Part shown: positions 1 to 8,643 of the stretch, piece after piece | Numbering within the stretch: position 1 is the stretch's first letter | Layout of the letters: every line of letters starts with the position of its first letter | From: Ochromonadaceae sp. CCMP2298 | Taxonomy: Eukaryota > Sar > Synurophyceae > Ochromonadales > Ochromonadaceae | Direction: 5' to 3' | Assembly (NCBI GenBank): GCA_026770595.1 | Contig: MU634145.1 | Coordinates: 1 to 15,170, forward strand | DNA: 15,170 nt | The notes under the pieces: model-generated | The model's database searches: none | What the model was told of the DNA's origin: nothing | The model's input: the letters and a program-made list of their open reading frames with translations, nothing else | Program-made: the position numbers and the translations under genes

Positions 1-11
1 CGTGGCCTCAC

Positions 12-286
12 CAAAGCAAGTCGACGTCAGCATCGGCAGAGAGCGGTATCATGACCCGCCGCACTCCGGTTAGGACGACTCGGCACTCAATCAAATAGCT
101 GTTCGCGCCAGAGGATGCGCCGTCCTTCAGTTGGATGTCGACCACTTCTTGCTTGAGGGCCATGTCGCGGACGATGTGGTAGGTAGCGGCGATGGAGGCA
201 GGGTACTTATTGTAGGTCCGCGAGAACTGGTCGAAGGTAGCCATCGTTGTGGCATCATGACGAGGCGTGCTTTCCATTGCCTGCAT
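12..286 (-). CDS. Unrecognised protein, 5' part only (cut by the left edge)
   Basis: An open frame runs leftward from ATG at 286 and reaches a good splice donor (G|GTGAGG, intron beginning at base 11), so the rest of the gene lies outside the window. The visible ~91 residues are soluble and mixed in character. A hydrophilic start is followed by a stretch (FDQFSRTYNKYPASIAATYH) and then alternating hydrophobic segments (VVDIQLKDG, YLIECRVVLTGVRRVMIPLS) that look like beta strands. A second in-frame ATG at 244 (MATFDQF) is an equally plausible start. The frame also stays open upstream to a stop at 332-334, so an additional 5' exon is possible. I do not recognise the family. Support for a real gene is codon texture matching its neighbours plus the donor site, and no homology claim is made. 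Confidence 0.5.
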
Positions 287-717
287 GTGGCTCTCGTCCT
301 CCTCAAAGCAGTGCTGGCGTGGTGGTGGTCTTCAGTCGTTGTACTGATACCCAACAGGCTTGTGTCACTCGCGGCTTGTGTGTTCCCTACAGCTGACGGC
401 TCCGCCTCCTCTCTGAATCGAAAGCCGGGAATGATGTTTCTCCAAAAGGCGCTTTTATGAACCCAAATATTACTTTCTATGTCAGTCTTCTGTACAGTTT
501 CAAACTGGTAAACTTACCGGTACCGGTAGCTGCTCGAGAGAAGACTCCCGCAATCCATCCAGAATCACAGCACTGGTCAACCTTCGCGCTCTCTCTATTC
601 AGTCGACGTCCTTGTTGAGCTCGCTCGCGTATGTAACCGCGCGGAGCAGCAGCTGCCTTCTCTATATCAACAACAGCAGCCTGCCGAAGCTTCTGCCTTG
701 CGTGATCAACCAGGGCC
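287..717. promoter_or_regulatory. Divergent intergenic region between the left-edge gene and LRRC49
   Basis: This region lies head-to-head between the leftward gene and LRRC49, so it should hold both promoters and 5' leaders. I see no convincing TATA box. The notable item is a doubled TACCGGTA palindrome at 515-528, discussed as a dispersed motif. The long open frame on the minus strand across 477-1001 overlaps the LRRC49 start and is judged a GC shadow. Confidence 0.4.
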
Positions 718-3613
718 ATGTACCAGCGCGCGGTGACCCCCACCCTGAATAGCAATGATAACAATGTCAGCTCAGGTCCTGTTCGAGGCAAAGTTTTATC
801 ATACAACTCGAACCTGGTGCGCGGGAGGTCGAACCTCCTGGTGGGGGGGGGTAGCGACAAGCTCTCCGGGAGCTCCGCTCCGCCCTCGCCGTTGCAGTCT
901 CGCGGCACGGTTCTCTCCCCGCGCGCGAACAGCGGCGTCTCTTCAGATATCTTGATGCAGGGACGCACAACGTCTGGAAAGTCTTTTCGGGGCTTGCACA
1001 TCGAGGGCGGTGGCGAGCAGCCGATCCCGCTCTCGGTGATGCCTCGCTACGACCTGGTGCCTCTGGCGGACGAGCTGCCTCCTGATGGGATTATATTTGC
1101 GCGAATCCGCAACCAGCCGGACTCGCTCGTGGTGTTCCGCACGCCTGAGGAGCGTCTGCGCAACCCAGAGCGGCTAAACCTGGACAGGCGGCAGCTGGAG
1201 GTTTGCCCGCTGCTGGAGCAGGAGCAGCGTCTGCGGCTGCTGAACTTCCAGAACAACAACATCCGCGTGATCCAGAATCTAGAGAACCTGCCCAACCTCA
1301 TATTCTTGGACCTGTACAATAACAAGATCACCTCGCTGGAGGGCTCTCTGAGCACGGTGAAGGGGCTAAGAGTGCTGATGGCGGGCAAGAACAAGATCGC
1401 CGCCATCGCCAACCTCAGCCCTCTGCGCAAGCTGGACGTGCTGGACCTGCACTCCAACGAGATCCGCGTGGTGGAAGGCCTAGAGCAGCTGGCCGATCTG
1501 CGCGTGCTGAACCTGGCAGGCAACCGCATCAGCGTGGTGAACAACCTCTCCTCGCTGGCCTCGCTGACTGAGCTCAACCTGCGCCGCAACAGCATCGAGT
1601 ACGTGACGGGCCTGGACCAGCTGCCCGCCCTGCAGCGCGTCTTCCTCAGCCACAATGCGCTCAGCAGCATGGAGGACATCAAGTGCCTGTTCGACATCAC
1701 GTACCTCATCGAGCTCTCTCTGGACGGGAACCCGCTGTCAGAGGGGGACCCGGCCAGGTACCGCGCGCAGCTGGTGCAGGGCATGCCGGGCCTGCGCCAC
1801 CTGGACCTGCGCAGAGTCACCGACGAGGAGCGCGCAGGCATCGTGTCGGGCAGCGCCTCTGTTGCACCTCCAGTGCCCTCTGCAGACGGCTCGGGTGCTG
1901 GCGGGGAGGGCAGGGCGGGGCAGGCGGAGGGACTGCCACCCCCCTACCACCTGTCGCGCCAGGTGCAGGACAAGTTCTCTCTGGAAGGTGCGCTCGCACC
2001 TCTTGCCCTAGCCCCCCTCTCCTCTCATCCGCCGCTAACACTATTCCTCCCTCACACTCTCATCACTCACTGCACTCTGTTCTCCTGCCCCCCTCCCAGA
2101 CGGCACTGCGGGCGGGGACTACTCTCCGCGCGCAGCGGGGGGCATCTCCATGCGCCACATGGGCTGCAATAGCGACGACGAGCAGAGGAGCTCTGCGGCT
2201 GACATAGATCAGCAGCTGCAGATCGCAGGCGCCCAGGACGACGGGAAGCAGGCCGTGGGCGGTGCTGGGCTCAGCGGTGGTGCGAAGTCGGAGCGCCGCG
2301 GGCAGCAGAAGTACACCAACGCACCCCCCTCCGAGGGACAGGGCGGCACGGAGGAAGGCGGGCGCGAGCGAAAGGATAGCGTAATTCTGGGCAAGGGCGG
2401 CTCCTCGGGTGGACTGGCGGCGCTGGCCAGGAGCGGGCAGCTGTTCAACACGCGCAGCGTCTTCGACCTAGAGGTGAGGCACGAGCATGGTGCGGGAATG
2501 GACTGCGGTTATGCTCAATGCTCACTCTCCCCTCCCCCTCCTGCCTTTTCCCCTCCCCCTTTCTCCCTGCAGATCATCGGCCCCGACGAGAAGGCGCTGA
2601 TCGCAGTGGGCGACACCTGGGAGTGGACTCCCTCGAAGCGCCTGCTGCTCAACGTGACAGAGGCCTCCCTCTTCCACATGAAGCGCAGCACCATCGTGGC
2701 CAAGTTCAGCGCCGCCCAGATTGCCGCCATGCCTGCGCTTAAGTGCCTGCGATTCGTGTTCGACGACTTCGCCACCCTAAAGAGCGTGAGTGCGCGCAAG
2801 ACCCCTGCTGCCCGCTGTCTGCTGTCTCCACCGCCCCCCTCGTCGCTTGACCCCCCTCCTCCTCACACACACACACTCACACCCATACCCATACCCATAC
2901 CCACCCTCTCCCTGCAGGTGGAGTTCATCCCGCAGATGTACGGGCACCTGGTGGAGCATCTGACTGTGAAGAACTGCCCGCTGTGCACCGCCACCTCCCC
3001 CAAGCTGCTGCGCTCCTACTTCATCGCATCCATGCCGCGCCTGCTGAGCTTCAACGATGTGCAGGTCAGTGCAGACGACCGGCGCGTGTCAGAGAGCCTT
3101 TATATGCCGCTGATACGCATGCAGCAGATCTGCCCGCCCGCCCCGTCCCCCGCCATCGCAGCTGCAGCCCCAGCCCCTCCTGGGTCGAGTAACGGCGGTG
3201 TGAAGGTGGGTTCACCGCAGAAGCAGAGCAGCCAGCAGCAGAGCTTGCTGAGGGTGCATCAGGCGCAGGCCACCCGGCAGCTGATGCAGAGCTTCTACGT
3301 GGTGGGCGGGCCTGAGGCGGACCTGCAGAACCAGCAGGCGCTCGAGCAGGGCCCGGGCACCGCCGCTGCCACCACCGGGTCCGTTACCGCCGAGCTGCTC
3401 AGCAACATGGGCTCAGGGTCGCCCTGGGACGTGCAGCCCGCGGGAACGCAGTTGGGCTTTTCGGGGGCAGAAGCAGGCGTCGCGGCCAGCGGACTCTCTG
3501 GACGAGCGCTGCAGCGGCGCAGGTGCAGCCAGGCCTTCGAGGCAGCCTTCGATTCGCTCGTGCTCAAGGTGCTGCAAGAGACGCTCGTGGAGATGAAGCA
3601 GCTGGCGCGGTAG
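718..3613 (+). CDS. LRRC49: LRRC49-like leucine-rich repeat protein (tubulin polyglutamylase complex subunit)
   Basis: I infer four exons: 718-1987, 2100-2473, 2573-2785 and 2918-3613, giving about 850 residues. Introns are 112, 99 and 132 bases. The first has a weak donor (GTGCGC) but restores the frame exactly (phase 1). Residues 1-110 are Ser/Gly-rich and probably disordered. The segment TPEERLRNPERLNLDRRQL (142-160) leads into about eight SDS22-type leucine-rich repeats (about 165-365) with LxxLxLxxNxI spacing, closed by the cap HLDLRRVTDEER. This order matches animal LRRC49. Exons 2-4 hold a Gly/Ser/Gln-rich linker, a conserved post-repeat block (IIGPDEKALIAVGDTWEW and onward) and a low-complexity tail ending in a short helix. 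In animals LRRC49 belongs to the TTLL1 polyglutamylase complex that modifies tubulin in cilia and centrioles; that role here is inferred. The first in-frame ATG was chosen. Confidence 0.85.
1988..2099 (+). other. Intron 1 of LRRC49
   Basis: The donor GAAG|GTGCGC and acceptor CCTCCCAG|AC join G to AC as GAC and carry the reading frame from the LRR exon into the frame starting with GTAGGDYSPR. Reading straight through would end at a stop near 2172. The intron body is C/T-rich. Confidence 0.75.
2474..2572 (+). other. Intron 2 of LRRC49 (stop-free, multiple of three)
   Basis: The donor is GAG|GTGAGG and the acceptor is CCCTGCAG|ATC. The intron is 99 bases, phase 0, with no in-frame stop, so ORF finders read through it. 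The intervening Pro/Ser-rich peptide (PPPPAFSPPP) is just the translated pyrimidine tract. Confidence 0.8.
2786..2917 (+). other. Intron 3 of LRRC49 (stop-free, with microsatellites)
   Basis: The donor AGC|GTGAGT and acceptor CCCTGCAG|GTG give 132 bases in phase 0 with no in-frame stop. It contains a short CA run at about 2866-2878 followed by tandem copies of ACCCAT at about 2880-2902. Splicing joins FATLKS to VEFIPQMYG, a continuous conserved-looking segment. Confidence 0.8.
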
Positions 3614-3743
3614 ACAACTCGATGGGAAAAGGGCGTATTTCTTTTGCGCTTCTTTTAGCTAGCTAACTGCTGTACATATTGTAGGCGATGCATTAGTGCC
3701 CTATATACATGTGTATCTAAAAATCTTGTCCCTGGCATCAACA
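3614..3743. other. Short tail-to-tail spacer
   Basis: Only 130 bases separate the stop of LRRC49 (+) from the stop of the next gene (-). Both 3' UTRs must fit or overlap here. I see no AATAAA on either strand. The sequence turns AT-rich straight after the LRRC49 stop, as in the other 3' regions. Confidence 0.5.
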
Positions 3744-4588
3744 TTAGTTGGCCTCTTTCCTGAGCTGCGCTGCCCAGGCTTTGCTCGTTTCGGCGCCCCT
3801 GTTGTTGTTGGCGGCACACCAGACCAGCTCCTGCGGGGGGCGTGCGGGGGCATTGCCGGCTGCGAAGATGTCGCGGCGGTTTACGTTGCTGAAGCTCTTG
3901 TCCAGCGCCTTGAACGTGCTGCGGAAGGTCAAAGGACCCTCCGGCGATCGCACAGTCGGCATTCCCGCTCGCGGATCTTCTCGTGCGCTACCGGTACTGC
4001 GGCCTGTATCCATGCGCTCTGTCCTGGGCGGGCTGGCGAGGGGGGAGATGGTGCCGGCTCGGCTGCGCTGCGGACTGTCCACGTACTTCTTGCCCAGGTT
4101 CGCGTGCGGTTGTCGCATACGCAGAGCGAGGCGCTCTCCCTCGTGCGCAGGGTCCAGCAGGTACCTCCCCACCTCTCCGCTGGTCTGCCTCTGGATGGCG
4201 TCAACGTTTCGTCGCATGGAGCGGTCATCGAGGCCCACCTTGACGGTGGAGGAGGTCACGCGCAGGAACCGTTCCGTCGGCGGAGGATGGCGGTACTCGG
4301 GTACTGAGGATGGAACGGTACAATGGTTGCGGGCGGTGAGGTAGCGCTGCCCTGTATGGTGGAGTCAGTTGAGGGATGCACGGGGTACAGTTCAGCTGCA
4401 GCTCTTGACACGGTACAATCGGAGAAGTTCGGAATGTGCCTACCGTATCCATATCCATCGCTGAACTTGTGGCAAGAGCCAACCAGCGGGCTTCCTTTCT
4501 GCTTGTCAAGCCTCACGGGCGAAGGAAGGGAGTTGTAGTTATTCGAGGGGGACCCGAGCTCGGAATGGACGGAACTTTTTCTGCTCAT
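3744..4588 (-). CDS. Unrecognised basic, probably disordered protein, two exons
   Basis: I infer exon 1 at 4588-4444 and exon 2 at 4351-3744, giving about 250 residues. The intron (4352-4443, 92 bases) has donor TACG|GTAGGC and acceptor CATACAG|GGCAG; the one-base phase on each side fits and joins DGYGYG to QRYLTARNHC. The product is rich in Ser, Pro, Arg and Asn with few hydrophobic runs. It has no signal peptide or membrane segment. The least low-complexity part is the middle (ERFLRVTSSTVKVGLDDRSM, then RQTSGEVGRYLLDPAHEGER), and the C-terminus is ELVWCAANNNRG...KAWAAQLRKEAN. I do not recognise a family. An alternative acceptor (CCTCAG at 4304) would shorten exon 2 but breaks the frame with the same donor. 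Reality is supported by matched splice phases, coding texture and its own divergent promoter space toward 5081. Confidence 0.6.
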
Positions 4589-5080
4589 CGCGCAGGCCGC
4601 AACCAGTCAGTAGGGATGAGAGTGCGCTGGTGGGAAAGTAGGGGAGGGGCAGAGCAGGCAGGCCGATGAGGATCGTCCAAATGTGTCCAGAGCAGGAGCA
4701 GGGCCAGCAGATGAAAACAGCTGAAGATTTTTTTGGTCGTCGCCGAAACGTCTCGGATCTTTTACGGGGACCGTCCCCTCTTTGGGACCGTCCCAGCACA
4801 CGCATGCCCATTGGAATTTTTTGCATGACAAAGCAAGCAAGGATGGCAACGTTTTAGGAGCCGATCTCCAGTTGAAGGGGTAACGCGTACGCGGCTCTCC
4901 TCTATCAAACCAGACGCCCGCACATCTCCGGCATCACCGTAACTCTACCCAGCCGCTCTGCGGCGCGCGAGACTCTCGCGATCGAACCTTGCTCAGCCTA
5001 CCAGGGAGCACGACAAACACACAAACAAACAAGTTTGGATCCAAGCGATATCATTCGTTCAATAGTCATCCAACAGCAAG
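4589..5080. promoter_or_regulatory. Divergent promoter region between the unrecognised gene and the HCF107-like gene
   Basis: These 492 bases lie head-to-head between two genes, so they should hold both promoters and leaders. The clearest structure is a pair of GGGACCGTCCC palindromes (4766-4794). The last ~60 bases before the ATG at 5081 are CAA/ACA-rich and unstructured, as expected for a 5' leader. Small open frames on both strands here look like chance. Confidence 0.45.
4766..4794. repeat. Two direct copies of the palindrome GGGACCGTCCC
   Basis: The core GGGAC-C-GTCCC occurs at 4767-4777 (extended by one G/C pair to 4766-4778) and again at 4784-4794, 17 bases start to start. Each copy is a perfect inverted repeat around a single central base, the form expected of a site for a dimeric DNA-binding protein. 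It sits about 180 bases upstream of the leftward ATG and about 290 bases upstream of the rightward ATG. Function is inference. Confidence 0.5.
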
Positions 5081-8000
5081 ATGAGGCAATGTGCGGTTGT
5101 CGTCTTTTCGGCTCTGGTTTTACTGTGCTGGCAAAGCGCTGCATTCCAACGCAGCATAAAGCCCGCAGCAGCGCCATTGGCGACGAGGTCGCCTTGGTCA
5201 CATCACTACATGAGCATCAATTACCAAGATAAAGATAAGAGGGTCTACACTCCGAGGAGTCAGACAAGAGCCGAGGTGCAAAATTCACATGTGGGGAAAG
5301 CCGGCGAGGGTCACAGCAGCAGTAGTAGTGGCAGCAGTGGCAGCAGTGGCAGCACTGGCAGCAGCAGTAGCAGAAGTGGCAGCAGCAGCAGCAGCGACGG
5401 CAAGCCCGCTCGCTTCATCCACCCACAGGTGCTGAAGATGTTTCGCAGGGCGCAGTTCCTGCTGCGTAACGGGGACAACAGCGTGGCCCGCAAGCTGCTG
5501 CTGCGCTGCCTGGAGCTGAACAGCTACGACTCGCACAGGTGGACACTGCGGACTCTGTTCACTCTGTTCAATCTCCGAACGCCCTCCCACCCCCGTCTCT
5601 TCGTGCTCATTCCGCGCCTGACATGTCTATCTCGCTATCTCCCTTCCTCCCTTGCTCCCTTCTCTGCAGTTGGCTGGCGCTGGCTCGGCTGGAGGCCAAG
5701 GTGGGCAACATCGGCGCGGCCAGGCAGCTGTTCGTGCAGAGCGACGAGAAGTGCCCCAACAATGTGCACATCCTGCACGCATGGGGCCACCACGAACAGG
5801 TGAGTGATGAACAGTGCAGTGAGCGACGCACACCCGCTCCGTGCCAATGCCCCGAACCCTGGGAACCTTACTGACCCTGCCCTGCTGCCCTCCCCTTCCC
5901 TCCCTTCCTCCCTCTGCTGCAGAAACACGGGAACGTGGACGTGGCCCGGGACTGCTGGTCTCGCGCAGTGGAGATTGACCCGCTGAACGCCTACGTGTGC
6001 CACGCGCTCAGCAACCTGGAGAAACGCCTTGGCAACTTCGACCGTGCACACGAGGTGCTGCAGCGGGTGGTGGAGCGCAAGCCCACGGCCGCCATCTGCG
6101 TGTCCCTGGCGGAGCTGGAGCGGCAGCTGGGCAGACCAGAGGCGGCCAGGGACGTGCTGCTGCGCGGGCTAGAGTGCGTGAAGGAGGAGCAGAGCAAACT
6201 GCTGCTGGCGCTGGCCTGGCTTGAGGAGGACGCGTTCGGACTGACGCAGCAGGCAGCCGCGCGTGTCGACCAGGCGCTCGCTATGGAGCCGCATAACGTG
6301 CGCGTGTACGTGGCCAAGGCCAGCCTGCTGTTGCGCCAGCAGAAGGTGAGCGAGGCGAGGGAGGTGCTGTGCTTGGCCACGCAGATGTCTGCGGAGGACG
6401 CACAGCACTACACCATGTGGGGCACGCTGGAGCTGGAGAGCGGAGATGCAGCCTCGGCCAGGCGCATCCTGCAGGAGGGCGCCAAGCTGTACCCGGGAGA
6501 CCGATTCCTGCTGCAGCGCTGGGGCACTCTGGAGGCCAAGCTGGGCGACATTCCCAAGGCGCGCGAGCTGTTCGAGCGCTCCGTGCTCATCCAGCCGCAC
6601 GCTCCCACCTTCGTAGCCTGGGCCATCCTGGAGGAGAACGAGGCCATCGCCGCGCTCAGCAGAGCTAACGCGCTGTCCGTGCCTCCGAGCGACGAGCCCT
6701 CCGCCGCGGAGGTGCAGTCGCTGCGTCAGCTGCAGGCCTCTGCCTCTGCCCCCGCCACCTACAGCCACGGCCAGAGTCTCAACGTGGAGGAGTTCGACGC
6801 GCCCGCCGCTGTGTATCACACCGCTGCGGAGGGCTTTACGGCAGAGCAGCAGGCCTCTGCCTCCATCCTCGCCCAGAAGGTGCAGGCGCAGGTGCAGTCC
6901 CGCCTGAAGGAGCAGGATGCCGCTGCGGGCAAGGAGCTGGCGCGCAGTAAGTTCGCGCAGTCCCGGCAGCTGTTCCAGGTGGGCATGGAGGTCGACCCCT
7001 ACCACGGCCCGCTCTACCACGCCTTCGGAAACTGGGAGCTGGTAAGAAGCGTGCACACACGCACATATGCACACATGCACACATGCATTCCTTCTTCCCC
7101 AATGCCTCTGCAGCGTCTGACCTCCTCTTCTCCCCCCTGCCCGTCTTTCTCTTCCTCCTTCCTCCTCTTCTCTCTCTTCCCTTCTCTCCACCAGCGGCGG
7201 GGCAACGTGACTGGGGCTAGGGAGATCTTCAATACGGGCATCGCGCGCAACTGCTCGGACATAACTGCGCTCTACCACGCCCTAGGCCTGCTGGAGATCA
7301 AGTGCGAGCAGCGGAAGCAGGCGGGAGACATATTCCGCAAGGGCATAGAGCTGGGCCTCAAGGGCAACCGGGAGGTGGACCCGGGCGTGGGCTTCCTGCT
7401 GCACTCGCTGGGCATGCTGGAGCTGGACAACCGCCGCTTCTCCGAGGCGCACAAGGTCTTCTCCACGGGCATCCGCCTGTTCCCCAACCACTCGCAGATG
7501 CTGCTGGGCCAGGCGCTGGTCTGCATGAAGCTGGGACAGCACGAGCAGGCGCGCGCACACTTCCGGCTCTCTGTGGACGCGGACGCTGCGCACCTGCACG
7601 CCTGGCAGTGCTGGGCCATCGCAGAGAAGCAGTTCGGGAACATCGAGCTGGCGCGTGTGCTCTTCAGGCAGGGGCTGAAGAACGGGCCTATGCACGGGGC
7701 GCTGTGGCAGGGCTACGCGGTGATGGAGATGCAGCAGAGCAACAGCGACATCGCGCGATCCCTCTTCGCGCAGGCGGTGCGTCGCGCCCCCACGCACGCC
7801 CAGAGCTACCAGGCGTGGGCCTGTCTGGAGGTGCGGCTGGGCAACGTGCTGCAGGCCAAGGCGCTCACATGGGAGGGCATCCGCAGAGCGCCCGCACACG
7901 CCGCGCTCTGGACGGTGGCTGGTCTGGTGGAGGAGCGTCTTGGGGACGCGGTGCGGGCCATGGAGGTGCTGCAGATGGGCATCGACCGATTCCCGGAGCA

Positions 8001-8415
8001 CGGTGCGCTGTACCGCGTGCTGGGCGAGCTGCAGGGCAAGCGCGGCGCCTACGCGGAGGCCCGTGCGCTCTTCCAGGAGGGGCTGCGGCGAGACCCCTAC
8101 TACGCACCCATCTACTCCGTCGCTGCCTTGTTGGAGGCAAAGCTGGGCAACCTGGAGAATCTGAGCGAGCTGCACCGCAAGGCCACTACGTACTTCGCGC
8201 AGGGCTCGCAGACGCGTGTGCGTGGCAGTGTGGGCGAGGTGAGCTCTGAGGAGGAGCTGGACGAGAGCGTGGACATCATCGAGCGCATCCAGGCGCTGGA
8301 GAAGCTCTCACAGGACAGCCTCAAGGCGGGCAAGAGTCTGTCGGAGATCGAGTTCGACGAACAGAAATACGGCCTCAACTCCGACTCCTTCATACTCAAC
8401 CTCTCCTCGCATTAA
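5081..8415 (+). CDS. HCF107/MBB1-like HAT/TPR RNA-binding protein, plastid-targeted
   Basis: I infer four exons: 5081-5538, 5670-5799, 5923-7041 and 7195-8415, giving about 975 residues. Residues 1-21 form a signal peptide (hydrophobic VVVFSALVLLCW), and cleavage before F22 (QSAA|FQ) leaves a basic, Ser/Ala-rich transit region. This is the two-part leader of complex red plastids. A Ser/Gly tract (79-105) follows. From about residue 118 to 925 the protein is a chain of well over a dozen HAT/TPR units (WxxLARLEAKVGNIGAARQLF type), interrupted at about 436-538 by a non-repeat insert. The tail is acidic. The closest known type is HCF107 of plants and MBB1 of Chlamydomonas, which bind 5' ends of plastid transcripts such as psbH and stabilise them. 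The target here is unknown. Nuclear PRP6-like HAT proteins are the alternative, but the leader argues for plastid. The product is longer than HCF107 (about 650 residues). Confidence 0.85.
5315..5395 (+). repeat. AGC/GGC trinucleotide tract coding for a Ser/Gly linker
   Basis: Imperfect AGC, AGT and GGC codons run for about 27 codons inside exon 1 of the HCF107-like gene. They encode residues 79-105 between the transit region and the first HAT unit. It is a microsatellite-like, probably length-variable linker. Confidence 0.8.
5539..5669 (+). other. Intron 1 of the HCF107-like gene
   Basis: The donor CACAG|GTGGAC (weak beyond GT) and acceptor CTCTGCAG|TTGG are in phase 2. The join produces YDSHSWLALARLEAKVGN, a complete HAT unit, which strongly supports it. 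The last ~70 bases are almost pure pyrimidine. Confidence 0.8.
5800..5922 (+). other. Intron 2 of the HCF107-like gene
   Basis: The donor ACAG|GTGAGT and acceptor TGCTGCAG|AAA are in phase 0. The join gives WGHHEQKHGNVDVARDCW, again one uninterrupted HAT unit. Confidence 0.85.
7042..7194 (+). other. Intron 3 of the HCF107-like gene (stop-free, multiple of three)
   Basis: The donor CTG|GTAAGA and acceptor CTCCACCAG|CGG give 153 bases in phase 0 with no in-frame stop. Splicing joins AFGNWEL to RRGNVTGAREIF, restoring a HAT unit. An alternative acceptor (CTCTGCAG ending at 7113) is also in frame but would keep a Ser/Pro/Phe-rich stretch that breaks the repeat, so it is less likely. Confidence 0.8.
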
Positions 8416-8609
8416 CAGATTAAATCTAGAGAGAGGCCCCGGCCCCGGTCGGAGACAGTTGTATATACCTGTTGTCTTTGTTAGAGTATCCGATTTGCGA
8501 GAAAGTTTTGACTGTGTATTTTACTTGAAAAGAGGCACACTTCTACCATCCATATTGTCGACAAGAAACTAAAGATTTCTCTCATGGAAGCATGTCATAC
8601 CACTACTGC

Positions 8610-8635
8610 TGACATTCATAAGATTATGAATGTCA
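8610..8635. repeat. Perfect 12-bp inverted repeat (hairpin 1)
   Basis: The left arm TGACATTCATAA (8610-8621) and right arm TTATGAATGTCA (8624-8635) are exact reverse complements separated by GA. It lies in the spacer after the HCF107-like gene, 8 bases before a second hairpin. Confidence 0.9.
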
Positions 8636-8643
8636 TCGTTTCT

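Noticed and set aside
477-1001. Minus-strand open frame overlapping the LRRC49 start
   Set aside because: It has no recognisable content, overlaps the LRRC49 N-terminus and lacks splice or promoter support.
1047-1841. Open frame of 264 residues on the minus strand
   Set aside because: It is antisense to the leucine-rich repeats of LRRC49. The Ser/Arg/Leu-rich content is the mirror of the repeats, not a protein.
2866-2905. CA and ACCCAT repeats as a telomere-like array
   Set aside because: They are only a few units within a pyrimidine-rich intron, so a simple microsatellite is enough.
4436-4857. Small plus-strand open frames in the divergent region
   Set aside because: They are short and without protein character. 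The first overlaps exon 1 of the minus-strand gene. They are probably chance frames.
5315-5395. AGC/GGC tract as a CRISPR-like or mobile repeat
   Set aside because: It is an in-frame Ser/Gly codon run inside a good exon, with no spacers. It is an ordinary coding microsatellite.
7042-7113. Shorter version of HCF107-like intron 3 using the first acceptor
   Set aside because: It is in frame, but it would leave a Ser/Pro/Phe-rich stretch in the middle of a HAT unit. The acceptor at 7194 restores the repeat exactly.
6169-7278. Open frame of 369 residues on the minus strand
   Set aside because: It is antisense to the HCF107-like gene and crosses its third intron. The composition is that of a codon shadow.
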